DNA of 42,302 bases from a bacterium 210917-SL.2.15 (GCA_020555605.1 JAJCJC010000022.1:1-42302), one strand, 5' to 3'. Positions 31,246 through 40,408 are shown, counted from the first letter of the stretch. The notes: generated by a model from the letters alone, not told the origin. A program made the numbers and translations.

Positions 31246-31973
31246 GCTATCACTTGAACATACGACGGGGCGAGGGCGGCGGCGCGAGCCGGTGGCAGCG
31301 TTTTGAAAGCCCCTGCGCCGCGGAGGACTCTGTGGCCCATGCGCTGGAAGAACTGGGTCAGCGGGAGTTTTTACAGGACGAAACCGGTGAGGTGGCGGAG
31401 CGTATTGCTTGGGATTGTGCGTGCCTGGAGAAGAAATGCGGCGCCTGTGCCATGGTCATTTCCGGTCGTCCGGCGCTGGCCTGCGCCGTTTCGCTGGGAG
31501 CGGCCGCCAATCCGGCCGGGGAGATCACGCTGGAACCGCTGCGCAAATTTCCGCGCATCCGCGACCTGCATGTGGACCGCGGCGCGTGCTTTACCGCGCT
31601 GCAGGAGATGGAATTGTGGCTGGAAGAAGAGGCGGATCTGACCAACCGGGCGCGGAGGGAGCTGCATTATCGGGCGGCAGGCTGCCTGATGTGCGGGTTG
31701 TGCCTGGAGGTGTGCCCCCATTTTTCGGCGGGGGGGTCTTTTGTCGGGGCAATGGGCGTGGCGGCCGCCTTCCGGGTCTACGACCAGAGTACGGAAGGCA
31801 GCCACCGGGCAAGCGTTGGGCAAGCTTACAGGCGGCGCTTTTTCAGCGGCTGCACCAAATCGTTGGCCTGTCAGGATATCTGCCCGGCGAAGGTGCCGGT
31901 GGAAAAGCTGTTGGTGAAAATCAATGCCGCCGCTGTGTGGCACAGAAAACAACAATGGGAAAAGGAGAAATGA
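31242..31973 (+). CDS. fumarate reductase-type iron-sulfur subunit
   Basis: This electron-transfer subunit has 243 residues. A [2Fe-2S] domain has Cys61, Cys66, Cys69 and Cys81 (CLEKKCGACAMV...LAC). The C-terminal ferredoxin-like domain has CLMCGLCLEVCP and CTKSLACQDICP for the [4Fe-4S] and [3Fe-4S] clusters. It overlaps the flavoprotein gene by 4 bases. Together with the anchor and flavoprotein it forms a complete three-subunit complex. Confidence 0.92.
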   Translation: MSYHLNIRRGEGGGASRWQRFESPCAAEDSVAHALEELGQREFLQDETGEVAERIAWDCACLEKKCGACAMVISGRPALACAVSLGAAANPAGEITLEPLRKFPRIRDLHVDRGACFTALQEMELWLEEEADLTNRARRELHYRAAGCLMCGLCLEVCPHFSAGGSFVGAMGVAAAFRVYDQSTEGSHRASVGQAYRRRFFSGCTKSLACQDICPAKVPVEKLLVKINAAAVWHRKQQWEKEK

Positions 31974-31976
31974 ACC

Positions 31977-32342
31977 ATGCTGCGTTTTGGACATGAAAAT
32001 CTGCGCGTTTCCGATTTGGAGGCGTCCATCCGGTTTTATGAGGAGATGTTCGGCCTTTCGCTGATCAAGCATCTGCAGGCGAATGCGGGACCGATGGCCT
32101 GGCTGCGGGATGAGAGCACGCCGGACTTTTTTCTGGAACTGACGGAAGGAGATGTGGCGCCGGGCAGCAACCATATCGCCTTTGTCACGGACTGCCGGGA
32201 ACAGTGGCACGCCAAACACAGTGCAGCGGGCCTGATTGACGAAGAGATTGTGGGCCTGGGCATCTATTTTCTGCACGATCCCGACGGCAATCACATTGAG
32301 GTGATGCCCACCGGAGCGTTGGACGTTCTAGCTGGGCAGTAA
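31977..32342 (+). CDS. VOC family (glyoxalase-like) protein
   Basis: The 121-residue vicinal-oxygen-chelate protein has a glyoxalase I-like pattern and putative metal ligands His6, Glu54, His66 and Glu108 (RFGHENLRVSDLEASIRFYEEMFGL...GSNHIAFV...DPDGNHIEVM). The substrate is unknown; methylglyoxal-adduct isomerisation is possible. It follows the iron-sulfur gene by 3 bases, so it is in the same operon. Confidence 0.9.
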   Translation: MLRFGHENLRVSDLEASIRFYEEMFGLSLIKHLQANAGPMAWLRDESTPDFFLELTEGDVAPGSNHIAFVTDCREQWHAKHSAAGLIDEEIVGLGIYFLHDPDGNHIEVMPTGALDVLAGQ

Positions 32343-32347
32343 GGGAC

Positions 32348-33196
32348 ATGCTCAACAAAGCCTATGTGGAAATCACCAATCAGTGCAACCTGAACTGCGC
32401 CTTCTGCCCCAAAACCCGGCGGCCGCCGCGGCGTATGAGCACGGCGGAGTTTGCCGGGGTGGCCGCTGCCTTGCAGGAGTATGTCCGCTTCCTCTATCTC
32501 CACCTGATGGGAGAGCCGCTGTCGCATCCGGAATTGGGAGAGATCCTGACCGTTGCGGGACAGAAAGGCTTTCGCGTCTGCATCACGACCAACGGCACCC
32601 TGCTGGGGCAAAGGGGCGGTGTGCTGACGGCCCATGCCGCGGTGCTGCACAAGCTCAGCGTATCCCTCCATGCCCTGGAGGGCAGCGGCGCAGGGCTTCC
32701 CATGGAGACGTATCTGGAATCGGTCTGGTCGGTATGCAGCGCCTTGCGAGAGCAGGGCGTCCACTGTGCGCTGCGGCTGTGGAACGAGGGTGGGGCGGCG
32801 GAGCGCAATGGGGAGATCCTGCGCTTTTTGGAGGAGAAAACCGGCGTAGACCCAGAAATGCTGCCTCGTACCCGCAGCCGCAGCCGGGTGCTGGGGAAAG
32901 ACCTGTTTTTGGAGCAGGAGCAGGTGTTTGCCTGGCCGGACAAAGGGGCGGCGGAAACCGGGGCGCAGTTCTGCTTTGGGCTGCGCGATCAGCTGGGCGT
33001 GCTTGCCGACGGTACGGTGGTGCCCTGCTGCCTGGATCATGAAGGGGATGTGCCGTTGGGGAATCTCTTCGAAACGCCCCTGGCCGACATTCTGGCATCT
33101 CCACGGGCACGGACGCTGTACGACGGATTTTCCCGCCGTGCCCCGGCGGAAGAGTTGTGCCGCCGCTGTGGCTTCGCCACCCGGTTTAACCGGTAG
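32348..33196 (+). CDS. radical SAM protein with SPASM-like C-terminus
   Basis: The 282-residue enzyme has the radical SAM cluster motif CNLNCAFC (Cys13, Cys17, Cys20), HLMGEPLSHPEL (the GGEPL-like SAM motif) and TTNGTLL. At the C-terminus, PCCLDHEGDVPLGNLFETPL and CRRCGF resemble a short SPASM auxiliary-cluster region. Members modify peptides, proteins or small molecules; no precursor peptide gene is visible next door. It lies 5 bases after the VOC gene. Confidence 0.85.
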   Translation: MLNKAYVEITNQCNLNCAFCPKTRRPPRRMSTAEFAGVAAALQEYVRFLYLHLMGEPLSHPELGEILTVAGQKGFRVCITTNGTLLGQRGGVLTAHAAVLHKLSVSLHALEGSGAGLPMETYLESVWSVCSALREQGVHCALRLWNEGGAAERNGEILRFLEEKTGVDPEMLPRTRSRSRVLGKDLFLEQEQVFAWPDKGAAETGAQFCFGLRDQLGVLADGTVVPCCLDHEGDVPLGNLFETPLADILASPRARTLYDGFSRRAPAEELCRRCGFATRFNR

Positions 33197-33290
33197 CGCG
33201 CTGCTATTCTCTGCCGGAGCGGCACTGCACAAGAAAATGCCGCGGGAATCCCTTTCCCTGCGGCGGAAAAATAACAAAAGGACGAAATCT

Positions 33291-34373
33291 ATGGATCAAT
33301 TTCCGCAACAACTGTATCGCTTGAGTGAGGCGCTGCTGGCTTGGTATGACGCCGGCGCGCGGGTGCTGCCCTGGCGGGATGACCCCACGGCCTACCATGT
33401 GTGGCTTTCTGAGATCATGCTGCAGCAGACCCGCGTCAGCGCAGTGCTGCCGTATTACGAGCGCTTTCTTGCGGTGCTGCCGGATGTGGCGGCGCTGGCC
33501 GCGGTGGAGGAAGACCGCCTGCTGAAGCTGTGGGAGGGGCTGGGCTATTACAACCGGGCGCGCAACCTGCAGAAGGCCGCGCGCAGAATCATGGAAGACT
33601 ACGGCGGCGTATTCCCGGGCGATTATGAAACCATTCTCTCTCTGCCGGGAATCGGGGAATACACTGCCGGCGCGGTGGCGTCGATCGCTTTTGGCCGGGC
33701 GGTACCGGCAGTGGACGGCAATGTGCTTCGCGTGATTTCCCGCATTACCGGTGATGAAGGGGACGTGCTGGACGGTGCGGTCAAGCGGCGCTTCAGCGCG
33801 TGGGTGCAGGCAATTTTGCCGGCCGACCGGCCCGGCGATTTCAACCAGGCGCTGATGGAGCTGGGGGCCATGGTGTGTCTGCCCAACGGCACGCCGAAGT
33901 GCGCGCAGTGCCCGGCCCGCCCGTTCTGCACAGCCTGCCGGGAGGGTACCTGGAACGTGCTCCCGGTAAAGCGAAAGAAAACGCCCCGCCGGATTGAGGA
34001 AAAAACGGTTTTTGTATTACTGTCGTCCCAGGGCGTCGCCCTGCGGCGGCGCACAGCTAAAGGGCTGTTGGCCGGGCTGTGGGAATTTCCCAATGTGGAC
34101 GGCGCGCTGGATGAGCCTGCGGCGGCGCAGCAGGTGCAGCGCTGGGGCCTTGTGCCCATGGAATGGCTGGAACAACTGGAAGCGAAACACATCTTTTCCC
34201 ATGTGGAATGGCACATGAGAGGATATGTGCTGCGGGTGCGGGGACGGGGCGCGGCGGAGCTGTGCTGGACGGATCGGAGTGGACTGGAAACCGAGCGGGC
34301 CGTGCCTGCGGCCTTTGCCAAATTCCGCGCGGCGGCGCAGAACGCGCTGCCCGAGCAGGAGGAAGAGACATGA
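33291..34373 (+). CDS. mutY: A/G-specific adenine DNA glycosylase MutY
   Basis: The enzyme removes adenine mispaired with 8-oxoguanine. The 360 residues fit MutY. Catalytic Glu41 lies in WLSEIMLQQTRV and Asp142 in PAVDGNVLRV, with helix-hairpin-helix LPGIGEYTAGA. The iron-sulfur loop has four cysteines (CLPNGTPKCAQCPARPFC), followed by a C-terminal NUDIX-like domain that reads 8-oxoG (about 230-355). The start follows AAAGGACG. Its stop overlaps the next start (ATGA). Confidence 0.96.
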   Translation: MDQFPQQLYRLSEALLAWYDAGARVLPWRDDPTAYHVWLSEIMLQQTRVSAVLPYYERFLAVLPDVAALAAVEEDRLLKLWEGLGYYNRARNLQKAARRIMEDYGGVFPGDYETILSLPGIGEYTAGAVASIAFGRAVPAVDGNVLRVISRITGDEGDVLDGAVKRRFSAWVQAILPADRPGDFNQALMELGAMVCLPNGTPKCAQCPARPFCTACREGTWNVLPVKRKKTPRRIEEKTVFVLLSSQGVALRRRTAKGLLAGLWEFPNVDGALDEPAAAQQVQRWGLVPMEWLEQLEAKHIFSHVEWHMRGYVLRVRGRGAAELCWTDRSGLETERAVPAAFAKFRAAAQNALPEQEEET

Positions 34374-34984
34374 AGCTGTATCTCCTGCGCCATGGGCGTA
34401 CGCTGTGGAACGAAGAAGGGAGGCTTCAGGGCCGCACGGATGTCCCTTTAAGTGAAGAAGGACGGCGCAGCGCCCTGGCTGCCGGCGCGGCGCTGGGAAA
34501 TGTGTCCTTTGACGCGGCCTTTTCCTCTCCTTTGCAGCGGGCCAGGGAAACGGCGGAGCTGATTTTGCAGGGGAAGAATGTTCTTATACAGACCGACGCT
34601 CGGCTGATCGAATTGAGCTTCGGCGCTGCGGAGGGAATGCGGCTGTGCGACTTCCAGGAGGAGCAGCGGCCTACTCGGACGCTGTTTGCCGCGCCGGAGT
34701 GCTATGTGCCGCCAACGGGCGGCGAAAGTTATGAGGCGCTGGTGCGCCGCTGCCGCTCTTTTCTGGACAAACGGATTGTGCCCGAAGAAAGGCGCTGGGC
34801 GCATGTGCTGGTGGTGGCCCACGGCGCAGCGGTGCGAGGGTTGTTCAGCGCCATGTTTGGAGCGGAAAGCGGCCGTATTTATGGCGGCCGCGTGCAGAAA
34901 AACTGCGCGGTGAATGTCATCAACTGCACGGGGGGCGTATTTTTGGCCGAGCGTGTGGCAAAGGAGTTTTGCGAGGATGTGTAA
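34370..34984 (+). CDS. histidine phosphatase family protein
   Basis: The 204-residue enzyme of the phosphoglycerate-mutase-like branch has the phospho-acceptor motif LLRHGRT (His8) and the second histidine in VVAHGAAVRG. It begins inside the mutY stop (ATGA) with AGGAGG upstream. The substrate could be alpha-ribazole phosphate, a sugar phosphate or another small phosphate; context does not decide. Confidence 0.9.
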   Translation: MKLYLLRHGRTLWNEEGRLQGRTDVPLSEEGRRSALAAGAALGNVSFDAAFSSPLQRARETAELILQGKNVLIQTDARLIELSFGAAEGMRLCDFQEEQRPTRTLFAAPECYVPPTGGESYEALVRRCRSFLDKRIVPEERRWAHVLVVAHGAAVRGLFSAMFGAESGRIYGGRVQKNCAVNVINCTGGVFLAERVAKEFCEDV

Positions 34985-35888
34985 GGAATCGGCAGCGCGC
35001 GCGGCCATAGCGGCGGCGCAGGAGCATTGCACGCTGTGTCCCCGCCGGTGCGGCGCGGCGCGCCGGGAAGCGGCGGGGCTGTGCGGCATGGGCGCGGAGC
35101 CGAAGGTGGCCCGGGCGGCGCTGCATTACTGGGAAGAACCGTGTATCAGCGGACGTGACGGTTCCGGTACAGTGTTTTTCTCCGGCTGTACGCTGCGGTG
35201 CGTATTCTGCCAGAATCAGGAGATCAGCACCGGGGGCTTTGGCCGGACCATCACCGTGGAACGCCTGCGAGAAGTATTTCGGGAGCTGGAGGCTGCAGGG
35301 GCCAATAATATCAATCTGGTCAGCCCCACGCAGTTTGCACCTTGGATCGCCATGGCCCTGGAAGAGGCACCGGGCATTCCCGTGGTGTGGAACACCGGGG
35401 GCTATGAGCGCGTGGAAACGCTGCGCCTGCTGGAGGGGAAAGTGCAGATCTATCTGCCTGATCTCAAATATGTTTCCCCGGAGTGGAGCCGCCGCTGTTC
35501 CGGTGCGGCGGATTATTTTGCTTGGGCGGCGCCGGCGATTTTGGAAATGTTTCGCCAGAGTGGCCCGTATGTGGTGGATAAGAATGGAATGCTGCGCCGG
35601 GGCGTGGTGATCCGCCACCTGATGCTGCCGGGCGGCCTAGCGGAGACGAAGCGTGTCATTGACTGGGTGGCCGCGCATTTTGCGCCGGGGGAAGTGCTCT
35701 TTTCCCTGATGAGTCAGTATACGCCGGCCCCTGGCGTGCCGGAGGAGCTGAACCGCCGTGTGCGGCAGGCGGAGTACCGCGCCGCCTGCGCTTATATGGC
35801 CGACTGCGGCATTGACGAAGGGTTTACCCAGGAGCGCCGGGCGGCTCAGGCGGAGTATACGCCGCCCTTTGATCTGACTGGAGTATAA
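34977..35888 (+). CDS. PflX-like radical SAM protein (COG1313)
   Basis: The 303-residue protein has an N-terminal cysteine cluster CTLCPRRCGA...GLCG (Cys18, 21, 25, 36) and the radical SAM triad in GCTLRCVFCQNQEIS (Cys71, 75, 78). WEEPCISGRDGSGTVFFSG and NTGGYERVETLRLLEGKVQIYLPDLKY are typical of the PflX group, homologues of pyruvate formate-lyase activase with unproven targets. The start overlaps the phosphatase stop. It is last in the long redox/repair run. Confidence 0.9.
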   Translation: MCKESAARAAIAAAQEHCTLCPRRCGAARREAAGLCGMGAEPKVARAALHYWEEPCISGRDGSGTVFFSGCTLRCVFCQNQEISTGGFGRTITVERLREVFRELEAAGANNINLVSPTQFAPWIAMALEEAPGIPVVWNTGGYERVETLRLLEGKVQIYLPDLKYVSPEWSRRCSGAADYFAWAAPAILEMFRQSGPYVVDKNGMLRRGVVIRHLMLPGGLAETKRVIDWVAAHFAPGEVLFSLMSQYTPAPGVPEELNRRVRQAEYRAACAYMADCGIDEGFTQERRAAQAEYTPPFDLTGV

Positions 35889-35930
35889 AAAAAGCTATGC
35901 TGGTGAAGACAGGCTTTCCGGAACAGAAAG

Positions 35931-35968
35931 AACGCCCCTCGCGGATGTTTTATCCGTGAGGGGCGTTT
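35931..35968. terminator. bidirectional terminator
   Basis: A 16-bp stem (35931-35946 with 35951-35966, one G-T pair), with short A and T ends, lies between converging genes. Confidence 0.9.
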
Positions 35969-35979
35969 TGGAAAGCAGG

Positions 35980-38382
35980 TCAGTTGGAGGCCGCTTCAAA
36001 AATTGTATCGAAATTGGTCAGAACCTGAGCAACTTCTGCGCGGGAAGCGGTGCCCTGGGGATTGAGTTTGCTGTCGTTGCCCTTGAGCAGGCCCGTGCCT
36101 ACCGCCCAGGACATGGCATGGGTTGCCCAGCTGTGGATGCTGCCGCTGTCGGTAAAGACGGAAACATCGCCCCGGGCGGAGGTATCAAGTCCGGCATAAG
36201 CGGCGTAGTTGTATAGAATCACGGCCATCTGCTCCCGGGTGATGCTGCTGTTGGGGTCGAAGCGGCCGTCCCCGGCGCCGGAGACAATCTGTTCCGATGC
36301 AGCCCATTCCACAGCGCTGGTGTACCATTTTCCGCTGGGGACGTCGGAGAAGGTGCCGCTGGAAGAAACAGCAGGCGCGCCCTCCTTGTTATAGAGGATC
36401 TGCACGATCATGGAGCGAATGGTGGTGGCGGAAGGTTCAAAGAGCGTGCCGCCGGTGCCGTTCATCAGCCCGTTTTCGTACACATGCTCCACAGCGCCGT
36501 AATACCAGGAGGAAAGCGCCACGTCCGTAAAGGGCATGGACTGTACCGTGACGGGAATGGTGAGCGAAGCGGTGCCCGCGGTGACCACGATCGCGCCGGT
36601 ACCGTCCTTGGTGGCGGTGAATACACCGTCGGCGGTGATGGTTCCGATGTCTCCGGTAACAGAGAACTGGAAGCACTGGTTCTGGCTGATGAGCGTCATA
36701 TGGTTGGATACGGCCGAAATGGTCAAGGCATAGCTGGTGCCGGCCTTGGTGGATATGGAGGTGAGGACGCTGCCGTTGGCACGGGCTACAAGGCTGTCCG
36801 GATTGGCAACGGTTTCGATATCCATGGAGGTGCTGCGCGTTCCGTCGCTCACTGTGACGGTGGCGGTACCGCCGCCGGAGGGAGCGGTGAACAGCCCGCC
36901 TTCGGTAATGCTGCCGTTGCTTGCGCTCCAGACGGCGCCGCTGTTGGTGGAGATGGGAATGTAATTGGTATCCACAGCGGAATAGCTCAGCTGGGTTTTG
37001 GCTCCGGCCAGCAGCCGGGTACTCAGAGGTGCGATATAGTAGTGATCCAGCTTGCCGGTGGGAGCGGCGCTGGACACCAGAAAGATCTGAGTGGATACGG
37101 CGCGTTCACTGCCTCCGGAAGGTTGATTGATCCGGCTGGAAGCAGTGGCGCTGGGAAGCGTGGCGGTCAGCGTGGTGGAGCCGCCGCCGTCCAGGCATAC
37201 GGCGGTGGTGCAGCCCAGCTGCAGCAGCCGCTGCGCCAGAAGCGATTCGGAGGCGCCGACGCTGTAGCCGCTCTGGCGACCATCGATGGTGTAGAAAATG
37301 GCAGTGCCGTCGTCTTTCAGGCCAATGGCGGTGCGGGGGGCGCCGGAGGAATCCAGGCCGCTGGAGATCTGACCGTTTTCAATCAGTTTTTTGTATCCGC
37401 TGGTGATGTATTTGGCCTGCCGCCACTGGCCCGTGGCCGCTGCAGTGGTGATGGTGACAGTATCGCCAGCCTTGAGATCGGTCAGGGCTTTGATGTTTTC
37501 GGCACTGGCTTTGTTGTTGACCGACAAAACGATCTTGCCGGCGGGCACATCTGTGGCCCCGGTTGTGGCTGTCACGCTTTCCACCGTCATGGTCATGGCC
37601 TGGCCGATGCGCAGATCGGCGTTCGCACTTCCGTCTGCGGGAACGAGCACCACGTCCACGCCGGCCTCGGTGCAGCCGGTGGTGCCTTTTGTGTTGAAGT
37701 CGTTGGTATAGAGATAGATGCCGCTGGTGTCCCGGGCTTTGTTGACGGTGTAGATGGATTTGGTCACGGTTTCTTCCCGAGTGACGGTTTGATCGGAGCC
37801 GTTGCCTGTGGCGGCATCGGAAGAAGAACTGTCTCCGGTCGTTTCACCGCTGCTTCCCTCACTGCTGTCGGGAGGAACAGGCTCGGTTACGGTATGGGTA
37901 TAGCTCATCTTGATGGACAGCTTGGGGTCGCCCATGATAACCGTACCATCCTCCATAAAGCCTACGGCCCAAGTATAATTGTAGCCGGAGCGGATCACGC
38001 CGTCAGTCACCAGAAGCCCCATGGGGATGCCGCTGCCGGTATAGTAATAATCGCCGTTGATGCCGGCTACCACGCGATACCCCTGCGCTTCCAGCGCTTT
38101 GGCGGCAGAGGACACGGTGCTGGTGGAGGTCACCTTGCTGCCGTACGTCACAATAGGCGTTACGTCGGCGCTGGGTGTATAGGATATGTAGTTCTCAGTG
38201 CGTTTGTCGTTGGCGGTGGTGCCCCAGTAAACGCCGTGGGAAAGCGCGGTGCCCTTGTGAATGTTGCTGTCGTAAGCGTACAGGTCGCTGCCGATCACGG
38301 CGGCCAGCGGCGAGAGCACCAGCGATGCGGCGGTGCCCACTGCCAGCAGTGCGGAAAGGAGCGTGCGGGGAAAATGCTTCAT
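35980..38382 (-). CDS. phosphodiester glycosidase (NAGPA domain) with SLH repeats
   Basis: This is an 800-residue surface protein. A signal peptide covers residues 1-28. The NAGPA/DUF2233 domain spans about 80-440 (NGDYYYTGSGIPMGLLVTDG, TAIGLKDDGTAIFYTIDGRQ, VCLDGGGSTTLTATLP), interrupted by a Ser/Gly/Asp-rich insert. Ig-like repeats come next (about 450-610), and three SLH domains fill 616-800 (FTDVALSSWYYGAVEHVYENGLMNG..., FSDVPSGKWYTSAVEWA...). NAGPA-type enzymes remove N-acetylglucosamine or similar sugars from phosphodiesters; SLH repeats anchor to pyruvylated wall polymers. The likely role is trimming of glycan phosphodiesters at the cell surface. GGAGG precedes the start. Confidence 0.9.
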   Translation of the reverse strand: MKHFPRTLLSALLAVGTAASLVLSPLAAVIGSDLYAYDSNIHKGTALSHGVYWGTTANDKRTENYISYTPSADVTPIVTYGSKVTSTSTVSSAAKALEAQGYRVVAGINGDYYYTGSGIPMGLLVTDGVIRSGYNYTWAVGFMEDGTVIMGDPKLSIKMSYTHTVTEPVPPDSSEGSSGETTGDSSSSDAATGNGSDQTVTREETVTKSIYTVNKARDTSGIYLYTNDFNTKGTTGCTEAGVDVVLVPADGSANADLRIGQAMTMTVESVTATTGATDVPAGKIVLSVNNKASAENIKALTDLKAGDTVTITTAAATGQWRQAKYITSGYKKLIENGQISSGLDSSGAPRTAIGLKDDGTAIFYTIDGRQSGYSVGASESLLAQRLLQLGCTTAVCLDGGGSTTLTATLPSATASSRINQPSGGSERAVSTQIFLVSSAAPTGKLDHYYIAPLSTRLLAGAKTQLSYSAVDTNYIPISTNSGAVWSASNGSITEGGLFTAPSGGGTATVTVSDGTRSTSMDIETVANPDSLVARANGSVLTSISTKAGTSYALTISAVSNHMTLISQNQCFQFSVTGDIGTITADGVFTATKDGTGAIVVTAGTASLTIPVTVQSMPFTDVALSSWYYGAVEHVYENGLMNGTGGTLFEPSATTIRSMIVQILYNKEGAPAVSSSGTFSDVPSGKWYTSAVEWAASEQIVSGAGDGRFDPNSSITREQMAVILYNYAAYAGLDTSARGDVSVFTDSGSIHSWATHAMSWAVGTGLLKGNDSKLNPQGTASRAEVAQVLTNFDTIFEAASN

Positions 38383-38434
38383 AACCGGATCAAACCTCCA
38401 AAATCCATAAAGTGGGTGACATAATATGGAACTC

Positions 38435-38463
38435 AGTATACCATATCTGCCCAGATAAGTAAA
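38435..38463 (-). promoter_or_regulatory. promoter of the SLH glycosidase gene
   Basis: TTTACT (38463-38458), 17 bases, TATACT (38440-38435) on the minus strand, with TG one base before the -10 (TGGTATACT). Confidence 0.65.
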
Positions 38464-38494
38464 ATGGTAAATTTGCGGAAATTTATGGAAATGG

Positions 38495-38534
38495 AAAAAA
38501 CAGCCTTTTCTCCGTTCGGCCGGAGAAAAGGCTG
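38495..38534 (-). terminator. hemW terminator
   Basis: A 14-bp stem (38501-38514 with 38521-38534) is followed on the minus strand by six T residues. Confidence 0.9.
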
Positions 38535-38541
38535 CCCTGTA

Positions 38542-39753
38542 TCAGGTCCTCACAATAAAATCGCCCCGAGCGGTGGCGTCGAAACGCCGCTGCTTTTCGG
38601 CGCTGAGGGCGTCCAGCAGTTCACCGATCAGCGTGTTGGATACCAGGAAGCCACGGGGCGTAAAGTGCCAGGTGCTGTCTGTGCCGCGGACGGCAAGGCC
38701 CAGCGCTTCATAGCGTTCCAGAAGGGGAAGGAACGGGGCAAAGCGCTGGCGGAAAGTGTTTTCAAACGTACGGGGATCGAGGCCGCGCACGGTGCGCAGG
38801 GTCAGCATCAGATATTCCGTGTCCCGGGTCCAGGCGGGCAGGTCGTCGCATTCTATGGGCATCTGTCCGCCCCGCAGCGCGCCGTTGATGTAGGCGTCCA
38901 GATCCCGGTCAAAGGAATAGCGCACCCCGCCGAAATCCGAATGCGCGCCGGGGCCGAAGCCCGCATATTCCGATAATGTCCAGTATTTCAGGTTATGCCG
39001 GCTCTCGAACCCGGGACGGGCAAAGTTGGAGATCTCATATTGCACGAATCCTGCCTCCTGCAGAAACGATACGGCAAAGAGATACATGTCCGCCTGCAAA
39101 TCATCGTCCGCGGCGGAAAACGTATCCCGGGCGGCATAAAGGGGCGTGCCCTCTTCCAACTTGAGTCCGTAGCAGGAAATATGCTCCGGCTCCAGCGCCA
39201 CGGCAGCGCGCAGGGAGGAGGAAAAACTCTCCATGGTCTGCCCTGGCAGGCCGTAAATCAGGTCGAGGCTCACGTTTTTGAGTTTGGCTTTCCGGGCGGC
39301 GGCCACAGCGGCGCGCACCTGCTCGAAGGTGTGGATGCGGCCCACGGCGCGCAGTTCCTCCTCGATGGCGGACTGCATGCCCAGGGAAATACGGTTGAAG
39401 CCAGCCCGGCGCAGTGCACGCAGGACGCGCCAGTCCCCGGCGCTGTCTGGGTTGGCCTCCAGCGTGATTTCGGCGTCGGCAGAAAGGGCGTAATGCTTCT
39501 GCACGGATGAAAGAAGGGCTTTGAGGCGCTTGGGGCCGAGATAGGACGGTGTACCGCCGCCGAAATAGATGGTGTCCACGCTGTGCTGCGCGGCGCGGGG
39601 CGCCACTTCTGCCAGATGGGCGCTCACGGCGCGGACGTACTCATCCATTTTCCCTTTGGCGCCGGGCAGAGAATAGAAATCGCAGTAAGCGCATTTTTGT
39701 GCGCAGAAAGGAATATGGATATACAGTCCCAGAGGCATCTTTTGTTCTTTCAT
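38542..39753 (-). CDS. hemW: HemW (radical SAM heme chaperone)
   Basis: The 403-residue protein is homologous to coproporphyrinogen III oxidase HemN but of the HemW type. The radical SAM motif CAQKCAYCDF has Cys17, 21 and 24 and lacks the fourth Cys of HemN. GGGTPSYL, SLGMQSAIEEEL and DLIYGLPGQTMESF are typical, with a C-terminal HemN_C region. HemW binds heme and helps insert it into respiratory enzymes. That would suit the putative cytochrome b anchor of the nearby fumarate-reductase-like complex, though the genes are not in one operon. Confidence 0.93.
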   Translation of the reverse strand: MKEQKMPLGLYIHIPFCAQKCAYCDFYSLPGAKGKMDEYVRAVSAHLAEVAPRAAQHSVDTIYFGGGTPSYLGPKRLKALLSSVQKHYALSADAEITLEANPDSAGDWRVLRALRRAGFNRISLGMQSAIEEELRAVGRIHTFEQVRAAVAAARKAKLKNVSLDLIYGLPGQTMESFSSSLRAAVALEPEHISCYGLKLEEGTPLYAARDTFSAADDDLQADMYLFAVSFLQEAGFVQYEISNFARPGFESRHNLKYWTLSEYAGFGPGAHSDFGGVRYSFDRDLDAYINGALRGGQMPIECDDLPAWTRDTEYLMLTLRTVRGLDPRTFENTFRQRFAPFLPLLERYEALGLAVRGTDSTWHFTPRGFLVSNTLIGELLDALSAEKQRRFDATARGDFIVRT

Positions 39754-39964
39754 AAGCAGTCATCCATTCTATGGGCGGTTTGGCGCGCAGCAGAAGCCGC
39801 CTGACGCGCGTCTCTATTGTAAAAGATTCTTTGAAAAAGTGCAAGACAGGATCGCAAAGCGGCTGTTCGCTCCCGTGCGGGACGGTATTTTTATCTGCCG
39901 CCGCATAAAAAAGCGTGTCCGGCGGAACAATGAACTACAGAAGAACGCAGGGAGGGCAAATGGA

Positions 39965-40408
39965 ATGAAACTGTCCAATACGGAATACCAGGAGTATGTG
40001 CAGCGCCTGGCCCAGCCGTCGCCGCTGGGGAAAGATATGGCGCTGGCCTTTTTGATCGGCGGGGCCATCTGTACGCTGGGACAGCTGGTGCAGAACGGCT
40101 GGATGGCGACCGGGGCGGGAAAATTGGAAGCCGGTACGCTGACCTCGGTGACGATGATCTTTTTGAGCGTGCTGCTGACAGGACTGAATCTTTACAACAA
40201 ACTGGCCCGCTTCGGCGGCGCAGGCACGCTGGTGCCCATCACTGGTTTTGCCAATGCCGTGGCTTCTCCGGCTATCGATTTTAAGAGTGAGGGCCTGGTC
40301 ACCGGTATGGGAGCAAAAATGTTTATTGTGGCCGGGCCGGTGATCGTGTACGGTGTGGCGGCCAGCGCGCTTTACGGTGTGATCCTGTGCGCGTTTCATC
40401 TGCTGTAG
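39965..40408 (+). CDS. spoVAC: stage V sporulation protein AC (SpoVAC)
   Basis: The 147-residue membrane protein is an inner-membrane channel component for Ca-dipicolinate movement in spores. PLGKDMALAFLIGGAICTLGQ, VPITGFANAVASPAIDFKSEGLVTG and the terminal helix match SpoVAC. ATG 39965 has GGGAGG 9 bases upstream. It is alone here: spoVAD and spoVAE do not follow, and a terminator comes right after it. It shows that the organism or its ancestors sporulate. Confidence 0.92.
   Translation: MKLSNTEYQEYVQRLAQPSPLGKDMALAFLIGGAICTLGQLVQNGWMATGAGKLEAGTLTSVTMIFLSVLLTGLNLYNKLARFGGAGTLVPITGFANAVASPAIDFKSEGLVTGMGAKMFIVAGPVIVYGVAASALYGVILCAFHLL

Noticed and set aside
36484..38424. 646-residue open frame antisense to the SLH glycosidase
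   Set aside because: Gly/Ala-rich shadow of the real gene; no recognisable protein and no start signals.
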